A DNA stretch of 12,221 bases from Treponema sp. (lineage in GTDB: Bacteria; Spirochaetota; Spirochaetia; Treponematales; Treponemataceae), in assembly GCA_017613485.1 (NCBI GenBank), contig JAGADS010000039.1, forward strand, positions 1-12,221. The letters run 5' to 3'. Under the pieces are notes generated by a model, which worked only from the letters and a program-made list of their open reading frames with translations, had not been told where the DNA came from and did not search any database. Made by a program: the position numbers and the translations under genes. Within the stretch, counting starts at the first letter, position 1. Each line of letters begins with the position of its first letter. This document shows, piece after piece, positions 5,336 through 12,221 of the stretch.

Positions 5336-6865
5336 ATGATTAAGCACAGACATTTTGTGGCACTGCTGGCTGCTTTGGCTTTGGTGCTCGCTGGATGTGA
5401 ATCAACAGACCAGGCTGTTCGTGCAGCAGTTTCTTCTTTGCAGGAAGAAAACACTGTCGTTCCGCTGGGAAAAGTGGATAATTCAAAATCCGGGGAAAAA
5501 TCAACAGTAAAAGTTCCGAGTTCTTCAACCAAAAAGGATGACGGAAAAATAGAAGATGACCAGACCGGTAAGACTGATGATCAGACAGGAAAAACTGATG
5601 ACCAGACAGGAAAGACCGATGAAGAGACTGGTAAAACCGATAATCAGACCGGCAAGACTGACAATCAGACAAGCAAGACTGATGATGAAACTGGTAAGAC
5701 TGACGATCAGACAGGAAAAACTGATGACCAGACTGGTAAGACCGATGATCAGACAAGCAAGACTGATGATGAAACTGGTAAGACTGACAATCAGACCGGT
5801 AAGACTGATGATGAAACCAGCAAGACCGATGATCAGACAGGCAAGACCGATGATCAGACTGGTAAGACTGATGATGAAACCGGCAAGACCGATGATCAGA
5901 CAGGTAAGACTGATGATCAGACAGGCAAGACTGATGATGAAACCGGCAAGACCGATGATCAGACAGGAAAGACTGATGATGAAACCGGCAAGACCGATGA
6001 AAAACCTGCAAAGAGCTATCTTAATACAAACAAGATCCTCATGCAGCGCATAGAAGCCGCACGCCAGAAAGCAATTGACGCTGGTGCTCAGACCACAGCT
6101 CCTACACTGTTCAAGGCAACAGAAAAGATTTACGAGACAGAAAAAGCCATCGTAGATGCAGGTGCAACCGAAGACCTTTCTACTGTATTGAATGATCTCC
6201 TTGCACGCTACCAGGGTCTTGAGAATATTGCACAGGCCAAGGAGCTCAAGGATGAGATTGACGAGAACAATTTCGCCTCATTCCGCCAGGCAACTTATGA
6301 CGAAGGCAAACAGCTCTATACAACACTTACGAATCCGCTTGCTGTAATCAACTCTGGAGCAGACTACAACAAGGATGCAGCACAGGCAGAGGCAGATTTC
6401 CGTCTTGTACTTAAGACTGCATACTCAAGCCTCGCAAAGGATGAGCGCACAGCCGCTTACAATGCAAAGCTTCAGGCAGACTCTGTAAAGGCATACATCT
6501 CACGCAAGGATGCCTATACACATGCCGTCTCAATGTACCGCAACGGTGAGCTTCGCCGCTCAGTGGATCCAAAGGCCGCAAACGAAAGCTATAAGACAGC
6601 TAAGGAAGAATTCCTTGTTCTTTACGATGAGATCTCAAAGGCACGTGCCCAGGCTCAGAAAGAAATTGATGATGCTAAGAAGCGCGTAACCGAATCCGAG
6701 TCAACAGCAGTTAAGGCAGATAAAGAAGCACCGCTTGGAAATCAGCCTGTAGAGGGAATCGAGGACGAGAATGCCAAGCTTCTTGAAGATGATGACTTCT
6801 CTAATGCCGAACAGCCGGCAGAAATTGAAGCGCCCACCGAAGAACCTGTAGGAGGCGAAGAATGA
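5336..6865 (+). CDS. TmpA-like lipoprotein with heptapeptide tandem repeats
   Basis: A 509-residue membrane-anchored lipoprotein. GGAGG sits just upstream of the ATG. The signal peptide (MIKHRHFVALLAALALVLAGC) has lipobox L18-A19-G20-C21. Residues ~22-73 are a polar linker. Residues 74-220 are 21 copies of D-[DNE]-[QE]-T-[GS]-K-T, plus a degenerate 22nd copy (DEKPAKS). From ~225 the protein is helical and resembles, from memory, the treponemal membrane protein TmpA: 'RIEAARQKAIDAGAQTTAP', then 'RYQGLENIAQAKELKDEI', which lines up with TmpA's 'KYEILRNRVEVADLQSKI'. The C-terminal ~60 residues are strongly acidic (EDDDFSNAEQPAEIEAPTEE). The stop overlaps the next start as ATGA, an arrangement reported for tmpA-tmpB. 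The repeat domain probably acts as an extended hydrophilic spacer between lipid anchor and folded part. The protein is likely an antigen, but its biochemical role is unknown. The homology was not checked by search. Confidence 0.8.
   Translation: MIKHRHFVALLAALALVLAGCESTDQAVRAAVSSLQEENTVVPLGKVDNSKSGEKSTVKVPSSSTKKDDGKIEDDQTGKTDDQTGKTDDQTGKTDEETGKTDNQTGKTDNQTSKTDDETGKTDDQTGKTDDQTGKTDDQTSKTDDETGKTDNQTGKTDDETSKTDDQTGKTDDQTGKTDDETGKTDDQTGKTDDQTGKTDDETGKTDDQTGKTDDETGKTDEKPAKSYLNTNKILMQRIEAARQKAIDAGAQTTAPTLFKATEKIYETEKAIVDAGATEDLSTVLNDLLARYQGLENIAQAKELKDEIDENNFASFRQATYDEGKQLYTTLTNPLAVINSGADYNKDAAQAEADFRLVLKTAYSSLAKDERTAAYNAKLQADSVKAYISRKDAYTHAVSMYRNGELRRSVDPKAANESYKTAKEEFLVLYDEISKARAQAQKEIDDAKKRVTESESTAVKADKEAPLGNQPVEGIEDENAKLLEDDDFSNAEQPAEIEAPTEEPVGGEE
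5555..5995 (+). repeat. 21-bp tandem repeat array, 21 copies, in frame
   Basis: The consensus is GATGATCAGACxGGxAAGACx, coding DDQTGKT. The 21 perfectly phased units contain no indels. Variation is mostly at the third codon (CAG or GAA), the second codon (GAT/GAC or AAT) and GGT/AGC at the fifth. Copies 14-16 and 17-19 share the order Q-Q-E, forming a 63-base higher-order unit. Copies 20-21 repeat Q-E. Homogeneity is higher in the 3' half, consistent with recent expansion there. Because the unit is a multiple of three, copy-number change alters protein length without breaking the frame. Confidence 0.97.
6851..6855 (+). promoter_or_regulatory. Ribosome binding site of the TmpB-like gene inside the upstream coding end
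   Basis: GGAGG lies six bases before the ATG at 6862, within the last codons of the TmpA-like gene. Together with the ATGA stop/start overlap it indicates translational coupling of the pair. Confidence 0.8.
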
Positions 6866-9000
6866 GAAAAGTAATAGGTATTTTAACAGCCCTCTGTCTT
6901 GTATGTGCAACTGTATTTTCAGTCAGCTACACAAACAATACATATCAGAAGCTTGCAGAGGAATATACTGTAAAGGCACAGAAAGCTCTTGACGCAGGTT
7001 ATTATGAGCTTGCAGAGGAATATGCCGCTGAAGCAAAGAAAAATGCAGCACTTTCAGAGGAATTCATCAGAAAGATGATGCAGCGTTCAGATGCCGAGGA
7101 TGCAATCAATGCCGCCAAAGGACGTCTTGCACGTGCAGAGGCAGCAGGAATCGATAAGAATTCGACAGATTACCGCCTTGCAGAGGCATATCTGGATGAT
7201 GCTGAATATTCATTTGATCAGGAAGATTACCCGGCCGCTAAGACGAGTGCCGACAAGGTAAACGTTCTTCTGGACGACAGTTATCTGGATGAGCTTGAGG
7301 CAAAACAGAAAGCCGCTGATGATGCAGAAAAGGCAAAACAGGATGCAGAGGAAGCAGCCGCAAAGGAAAAGCAGGAAGCAGAGGAAGCTCTTGCCAAAGC
7401 CAGACAGGAAGCCGCTGATGCACTTGCAAAGGCAAAGCAGGCACTTGATGCAGCAAAGGAAGCAGGACTTGACGAGGATTCACCTGAGTACAGCAGGGCA
7501 AAGGCATACTATGATCTTGCAGAAAAGGCATTTGATGACGAGAAATATCCAGAGACAAAGGAATATGCAAAGAAAGTTCTTGATGAGCTTGCAGGTGCAG
7601 ATATCGATGACCTGATCGGTAAGGCAAAGGCAGAGGCCGCAATTGCAGAGGCAAAGGCCTTGATCGATGCCGCACGTGCCGCAGGTCTTGACGAATCCTA
7701 TGAGCCGTTCAAGGAAGCACTTGACTTCTACCAGCAGGCACAGAGAGATTATGCCGACGAGAATTGGGATGATGCCGTAGAGAATGCAGGAAAGGTAAAG
7801 GATCTTCTTTCTCCTCTTGATGTCGCCGAGATGATTGCAAAAGCACGTCAGGCTGCACAGGACAAACTGGAGAAGGCAAAGGCCGCTCTTGACAACGCAG
7901 AGGCAAACGGAATTGATCCTGATTCTGACCTGTACAAGCAGGCAGTAGAGGATTACCAGAATGCAGTTGATGCATTTGAGGATGGTAAATACAAGAAGTC
8001 AGAGGAAGAGGCAGACAAAGTTCTTGCAGCCCTTGATCCTGATACAATCGAAAAACTTGCACTAAAGAAAAAAGCAGAGGAAGCCATTGCCGCCGCACGT
8101 GCAGCTATTACAAAGGCACAGGAAGCAGGCATGGATTCAAGCTATGAGCCATACAGCCAGTCACTTGACTATTACCGCAAGGCACAGAAGGACTATGCAG
8201 ATGAAGATTATCAGGGTGCAATCGATGATGCAAAGAAAGTCCTTGAGCTTCTTGGTGAAGGCGATGTAGATGAAATGCTTGAGGAAGCCGCTAAGGAACG
8301 TGACAAGGCAGCCGCAGAAGCAGCACTTAACGCCGCAAAGGAACGTCTGGAGATGGCAGAGGCAGCAGGTCTTGATACTGACAATGATGCATACAACAAG
8401 GCACTTGAGGCCTACAACAAGGCACTTGATGCATTTGAGGCAGAGGATTACAAGGAAGCAAAGAAAGAAGCCGACAAGGTACTGGATCTCCTCTCTGACG
8501 ACTACCTGAATTCTCTGATTGCACGCTCACAGGCAGAGGATGCACTCAAAGCCGCAAAGGAACGCCTTGACTATGCAGAGTCAATCAATGCACCACGTGA
8601 CTTCCCGATTGCATACAATGCCGCAAGCGAATACTACAAGCAGGCAGTTGAGGCATTCAACAATGAGGATTACGAGAAGGCAACCGCTCTTGCACAGAAG
8701 GTAATCGATGCACTTGCAGAAATCCACGAGATTACACCTCTTCCGAAGTTCTACATCGTACGTCCATGGGCAGAGACAAAAGACTGCTTCTGGAACATTT
8801 CCGGACGCTCTTATGTATACAACAACCCATGGCTGTGGGAGAACCTCTATGAGGCAAACAAGGACAACATTCCTGACCGCAACAACCCGAACCTGATTTT
8901 GCCAGGCATGAAGATGGAGATTCCGTCAATTACCGGTGAATATCGTGACGGTGTTTACAGCCCGGATGTTGAGTACGAGACATACAGTGCAAACCGCTAA
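6862..9000 (+). CDS. TmpB-like secreted protein with helical repeats and LysM-like domain
   Basis: A 712-residue exported protein. Residues 1-22 are a Sec signal peptide ending S-V-S. The cysteines at 12 and 15 do not make a lipobox, so it is probably cleaved rather than lipidated. Residues ~27-62 form one helical hairpin (YELAEEYAAEAKK). Seven repeats of about 75 residues then follow (~78-625), TPR-like in character, each with an 'AKxxLxxAEAAGLD' helix, a Tyr-rich helix (YNKALDAF) and '(E)DYxEAKKxADKVLxLL'. Between repeats 1 and 2 there is an Ala/Glu/Lys coiled-coil insert (~146-180) reminiscent of the EAARKAAE-type repeats I recall for TmpB. Residues ~630-690 (FYIVRPWAETKDCFWNISG ... LILPGMKMEIPS) are a LysM-like domain, expected to bind peptidoglycan. 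It overlaps the upstream gene by four bases and is followed by a terminator. It is probably a periplasmic rod tethered to the cell wall. Partner and function are unknown. Confidence 0.8.
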   Translation: MRKVIGILTALCLVCATVFSVSYTNNTYQKLAEEYTVKAQKALDAGYYELAEEYAAEAKKNAALSEEFIRKMMQRSDAEDAINAAKGRLARAEAAGIDKNSTDYRLAEAYLDDAEYSFDQEDYPAAKTSADKVNVLLDDSYLDELEAKQKAADDAEKAKQDAEEAAAKEKQEAEEALAKARQEAADALAKAKQALDAAKEAGLDEDSPEYSRAKAYYDLAEKAFDDEKYPETKEYAKKVLDELAGADIDDLIGKAKAEAAIAEAKALIDAARAAGLDESYEPFKEALDFYQQAQRDYADENWDDAVENAGKVKDLLSPLDVAEMIAKARQAAQDKLEKAKAALDNAEANGIDPDSDLYKQAVEDYQNAVDAFEDGKYKKSEEEADKVLAALDPDTIEKLALKKKAEEAIAAARAAITKAQEAGMDSSYEPYSQSLDYYRKAQKDYADEDYQGAIDDAKKVLELLGEGDVDEMLEEAAKERDKAAAEAALNAAKERLEMAEAAGLDTDNDAYNKALEAYNKALDAFEAEDYKEAKKEADKVLDLLSDDYLNSLIARSQAEDALKAAKERLDYAESINAPRDFPIAYNAASEYYKQAVEAFNNEDYEKATALAQKVIDALAEIHEITPLPKFYIVRPWAETKDCFWNISGRSYVYNNPWLWENLYEANKDNIPDRNNPNLILPGMKMEIPSITGEYRDGVYSPDVEYETYSANR
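7093..8736 (+). repeat. Seven ~75-residue (~225-bp) protein repeats
   Basis: Equivalent points in the repeats fall at 7093, 7411, 7639, 7861, 8086, 8314 and 8539. From the second repeat on the spacing is 222-228 bases. The first-to-second step is longer because of the coiled-coil insert. Repeats 3 and 5 share an 'SYEP' variant (ESYEPFKEALDFYQQAQRDY, SSYEPYSQSLDYYRKAQKDY), whereas 2, 4 and 6 share 'DxDSxxY'. This alternation suggests that a two-repeat unit was duplicated. Confidence 0.8.
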
Positions 9001-9040
9001 TCAATTTTCGTAATGAAGGATTGATTTAACTTTTACAAAA

Positions 9041-9080
9041 ACCCCGTTACAAGGCGATATGTTTTGTGGCGGGGTATTTT
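9041..9080 (+). terminator. Intrinsic terminator after the TmpB-like gene
   Basis: A 13-pair stem joins 9041-9053 (ACCCCGTTACAAG) with 9063-9075 (TTTGTGGCGGGGT), including three G-U pairs, around a 9-base loop. It is followed by ATTTT. The mirror side is preceded by ACAAAAA, so it may work weakly in the other direction too. It separates the envelope operon from dnaE, which starts only 14 bases later. Confidence 0.75.
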
Positions 9081-9093
9081 AATGGGGTATTAG

Positions 9094-10122
9094 ATGGCAG
9101 ATATTCATATTTTCCCGGATCCACCAGAAGGAACGCCGGAAAGCAAATTCGTTCATCTGCATGTACATTCCGACTATTCTCTTCTAGACGGTGCCGCCAA
9201 GCTTGATTCCCTGATTGCACGTGCAAAAGAGCTGAACATGAAGCATCTGGCACTTACCGATCACGGAAACATGTTCGGCATACTGAACTTTGAGCATATC
9301 TGTCATGCAAACGGAATAAACCCCATCTGTGGCGAGGAATTTTATGTTTCCCACGGAAGCCATCTGGAGAACAACAATCTTCCGTATCTTAGCAGTACAG
9401 GACGACCCCGCCATCATTACCACTTGATTCTTCTTGCCCAAAATGACATAGGATACAAAAATCTATGCTGGCTTTCTTCGCTTGCTTATACCGAGGGCCT
9501 TCACGGAGGAATCTATTCAAAACCAAAAATCGACTTTGAGCTTCTGCAAAAATATCATGAGGGGCTGATATGCCTTTCTGCATGTATTCAGGGTGAGATT
9601 CCCATGGCACTCCTGCACAATGATGAGGAACATGCCTACGAGACTGCAAGGAAATACAAGGAACTTTTCGGACCTGATCATTTTTATATTGAGATACAGA
9701 ATCACGGGCTTGAGGATCAGAGGAAGGTTGCCCCAAAACTGATTAAGCTGGCAAAGGATCTTGACATACCGCTTGTGCTGACAAATGACGTTCATTATAC
9801 AAGAAAGGACGATGCAGAGGCTCAGGATGCCCTTGTGTGCATAGGCCTTAAGAAATCCATGAATGATCCCAACCGCATAAGCATGTATACGCAGGGTCAG
9901 GAGTGGTACTTAAAATCTGACATAGAGATGGCGGAGCTTTTCCCAGAGTATCCCGAAGCCATTGAAAATACACTTAAGATTGCCTCCATGTGCAACCTTA
10001 CGATTCACCAGTACAAAACCCAGGAGCTTAAGGATTGTCTTCCAAGATTTGAGCTTCCAAAGGAATTCCAGATAAGTGAGGATTACAGGAAAATCAGGAT
10101 GCCTATGTCCGCCATATTGTAG
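9094..10122 (+). CDS. dnaE: DNA polymerase III alpha subunit, N-terminal part before a frameshift
   Basis: This is the PHP domain and start of the palm of the replicative polymerase DnaE. About 332 codons are true protein. The last ~10 codons before TAG at 10120 are out of frame. The PHP metal ligands expected of a catalytically competent domain are all visible: H23-x-H25 (HLHVHSDYS), D32 in LLDG, the His of LTDHGN, the Glu of CGEEFYVS and the His that follows it (SHGSH), the Cys of CLSAC, and the Asp/His pair of TNDVHY. This implies possible 3'-5' exonuclease activity in the subunit itself, as known for some bacterial DnaE1 proteins. The ATG is the only start giving a full PHP domain. The upstream GGGG is a weak ribosome binding site. 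A terminator hairpin ends just upstream, so dnaE needs its own promoter or read-through. No convincing promoter was found. Confidence 0.93.
   Translation: MADIHIFPDPPEGTPESKFVHLHVHSDYSLLDGAAKLDSLIARAKELNMKHLALTDHGNMFGILNFEHICHANGINPICGEEFYVSHGSHLENNNLPYLSSTGRPRHHYHLILLAQNDIGYKNLCWLSSLAYTEGLHGGIYSKPKIDFELLQKYHEGLICLSACIQGEIPMALLHNDEEHAYETARKYKELFGPDHFYIEIQNHGLEDQRKVAPKLIKLAKDLDIPLVLTNDVHYTRKDDAEAQDALVCIGLKKSMNDPNRISMYTQGQEWYLKSDIEMAELFPEYPEAIENTLKIASMCNLTIHQYKTQELKDCLPRFELPKEFQISEDYRKIRMPMSAIL
10080..10122 (+). other. dnaE: Frameshift site within dnaE
   Basis: The upstream frame continues to TAG at 10120-10122. The downstream frame opens after TGA at 10077-10079, so the change of frame must fall between. 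Adding one A to the AAAA run at 10090-10093 restores the smooth product DYRKNQDAYVRHIVEEGL, the expected DnaE sequence at this place. No canonical slippery heptamer is in the right phase. A sequencing or assembly error, or a recent one-base deletion, is most likely. Confidence 0.85.
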
Positions 10123-12221
10123 AGGAGGGACTTAAAAAGCGCTACAAGGAGATAACGCAGGAAATCCGTGACAGATGCGAGTATGAGCTTGGAATCATAT
10201 TCAGCATGGGATTCTCAGGATATTTCTTGATCGTATGGGAATTCATCAACTGGTCAAAGAAAAACGGCATACCGATAGGACCAGGACGTGGTTCTGGTGC
10301 AGGATCCCTTGTTGCATACACCATGGGCATAACCGACATAGATCCTTTCAGATATAAATTGATTTTTGAGCGCTTCCTTAACCCGGAGCGTGTATCCATG
10401 CCGGACTTTGACGTGGACATGGACTTCGAATTCCGCCAGCGTATCATTGAGCATACTATTGATCTGTATGGTGATGATCAGGTCGGCCACATAGTGACAT
10501 TTGGAACCCTGAAGCCTAAACAGTGTATTAACGATGTATGCCGTATTCTTGACATTCCACTGGCAGAGGCAGAGAAGCTTAAGAAATGCATTCCGGACAA
10601 CCCAAAGGCAAAACTCAAGGACGCATTCACACCACCAGATGAAGAGCATCCGGACAACGGTCAGTTGATTCCATATACGCAGCTTGAGACTTTCAACAAT
10701 GACCAGGAAAAATTCGACAAATACCAGCATCTTTTTGATTTGTGCAAAAGACTTGAGAACGTCAACAGAAACACAGGATTTCATGCATCGGGTATGGTAA
10801 TCGGACTTACGGCACTTCCTGACTGGGCACCGGTATTTCAGGATGCCAAGGGAATCAAGGCAGTTCAGTATACGATGGATATAATCGAGCCCTGTGGCCT
10901 TGTAAAATTCGACTACCTTGGATTAAAGACACTCTCGCTTATACGATATGCCGAGAACATCATAAACAAACACATGGAGGCGGGAAAAGAGCCTTTCTCC
11001 ATAGAAAACATCTCGGACTCAGATGACAAGACATTCGATTTGTTCTGTCGTGGTGACACGCTGGCTGTCTTTCAGTTTGAGTCTCCAGGAATGCAGAAGA
11101 ACCTTAGGCAGGCAAAACCGAGGTGCATAGAGGAGCTTGTTGCCTTGAATGCACTTTACCGTCCTGGACCTATGGCTTATATTCCCAATTACATCAACGG
11201 AAAGTTTAAGCCTGAGACAATTCAGTATCCTGATCCATGCCTTGAGGATATCCTTAAGGAAACCTACGGTGTCATGGTCTATCAGGAACAGGTCATGCAG
11301 GTAGCCCAGAAAATAGCGGGATTTACCCTTGGTGGTGCTGACATGCTTCGTCGTGCCATGGGAAAGAAAAAAATTGATGTCCTTATGGGAAAGAAAAAGG
11401 AATTTGAGGAAGGAGCCGTTAAGCAGGGATTCCCCATAGAACATGCCGATGAGATATTCGACATAATGGTGCCATTTGCGGGATACGGATTCAACAAGTC
11501 TCATGCCGCCGCTTATTCTGTTGTCGCATACCGTACCGCCTACCTCAAGGCAAATTATCCTGCTGAGTTCATGGCAGCAAACCTTACCAACGAAATCACC
11601 TCAACCGACAAGCTCCCTGTCTATATCGAGGAAGCAAGGAAAATGGGAATTCCTGTTGATCCTCCCGATGTTAACCGATCAGATTCGATTTTTGACGTAG
11701 TTGACGGACGCATAGTTTTCGGCCTGATGGGAATAAAGGGACTTGGACAGAGTGCGGCAGAGTCAATCGTAAATGAAAGGAATGAAAACGGTCCCTACAA
11801 GTCGTTCATAGATTTTCTGGACAGGCTTGATACTCATGTAGTCAACAAGAGGGCCATAGAAGTCCTTATAAAAACAGGTGGATTTGATCATCTAGATAAA
11901 AACCGTGCAACCCTTCTGTTGAATTATGAGAGGGCAATGGAATACGAGGACAAAAAGAGGAGCGGCTCGGAAAACGGTCAGGTTTCCCTTTTTGAGGAAG
12001 CAGGCATTCAGGAATTCGTGGACTTTAGTTATGAGGACTGCGAGGAAATGCCCAAAATGGAAGCCCTTAACATGGAAAAGGAGCTTATAGGCTGTTTTGT
12101 AAGCGGTCATCCTCTTGATGAATGGAGGAATGCAATTGAAAAATGCGTTACTCTGGACAGTACGAATATTGAGCGTGCAGCAAAAGAAGACAAGGCACTA
12201 AAGGATTCTCTTGTGGCATCC
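10083..12221 (+). CDS. dnaE: DNA polymerase III alpha subunit, catalytic part after the frameshift (partial)
   Basis: This continues dnaE in the third frame with no further interruption to the window edge (~713 codons). Palm: the glycine-rich GPGRGSGAGSLV is followed by P-D-F-D-V-D with catalytic aspartates at 10410 and 10416. The third catalytic aspartate is in the KFDYLG stretch, codon 10911, equivalent to D555 of the E. coli subunit. The finger and helix-hairpin-helix regions follow (ELVALNALYRPGPM, YQEQVMQVAQKIAGF, FNKSHAAAYSVVAY). QVSLF at 11979-11993 fits the beta-clamp binding consensus. The sequence ends around the beginning of the OB-fold, so roughly the last 120 residues are beyond the window. 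There is no intein. The first ATG in this frame is at 10206, inside the palm, so an independent protein from here would be unlikely to fold. The two parts should be read as one gene. Confidence 0.93.

Noticed and set aside
5555..5995. CRISPR array
   Set aside because: The units are adjacent with no spacers, are in frame with a lipoprotein and vary like coding repeats.
5340..6011. A 223-codon open frame on the minus strand across the repeat array
   Set aside because: A stop-free 21-bp unit stays open in every copy, so a long frame arises automatically. It yields a monotonous His/Ser/Cys-rich repeat with no start signal, opposite a clear lipoprotein gene.
5556..6053. A second plus-strand frame through the repeats (Arg/Met/Lys-rich)
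   Set aside because: It has the same cause: phased repeats without stops. It has no ribosome binding site or plausible protein character.
7238..8545. Several minus-strand open frames opposite the TmpB-like gene
   Set aside because: They are Leu/Pro/His-rich mirror images of Ala/Glu/Lys codons, with no ribosome binding sites and no family resemblance.
10080..10122. Programmed -1 frameshifting or a split-intein DnaE
   Set aside because: The zero-frame codons AGG AAA ATC do not form a slippery heptamer, no intein sequence is present, and one missing A explains the break completely.
10142..11504. Minus-strand open frames opposite the second part of dnaE
   Set aside because: The plus strand encodes uninterrupted, recognisable DnaE here. 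The antisense frames look like random translation.

Overview
The window looks like chromosomal DNA of a Treponema-type spirochaete. The main evidence is a pair of genes overlapping at ATGA that resemble the treponemal membrane proteins TmpA and TmpB, backed by three lipoproteins with spirochaete-style signal peptides. No rRNA or tRNA is present to fix the species, so the assignment is an inference from gene content. There are no mobile-element genes, phage genes or CRISPR arrays.

Layout. Positions 1-732 (minus strand): thioredoxin, then directly abutting it a DTW-domain tRNA-uridine aminocarboxypropyltransferase-like gene that runs off the left edge. Positions 733-1049: a gap holding the trxA promoter and a 138-bp palindromic element with inverted ends (REP/BIME- or MITE-like). 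Positions 1050-1553 (minus): a small unrecognised lipoprotein, whose predicted promoter has a run of ten A/T pairs in its spacer. Positions 1554-1903: a divergent gap with that promoter, a nested inverted-repeat block and a perfect TATAAT box. Positions 1904-5171 (plus): an SH3-domain lipoprotein followed after one base by an ABC-F ribosome-associated ATPase. Positions 5336-9000 (plus): the TmpA/TmpB-like pair. The first protein carries 21 tandem 21-bp repeats coding for a heptapeptide; the second has seven roughly 75-residue helical repeats and a C-terminal LysM-like domain. A strong hairpin terminator follows at 9041-9080. Positions 9094-12221 (plus): dnaE, the replicative polymerase alpha subunit, broken by a one-base frame change near 10090 and cut off by the window end.

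Functional picture. The left part holds redox and tRNA-modification housekeeping genes. The middle is about cell-envelope proteins, with a ribosome-associated ATPase coupled to one of them. The TmpA/TmpB-like pair probably forms an envelope module: one partner is lipid-anchored through a long acidic repeat linker, and the other is a secreted helical rod ending in a peptidoglycan-binding-type domain. DnaE is core replication machinery. It retains all the expected PHP metal ligands and a clamp-binding motif. The most notable points are the repeat-bearing envelope pair, the possible homopolymer switch in a lipoprotein promoter, the two structured intergenic elements and the dnaE frameshift.
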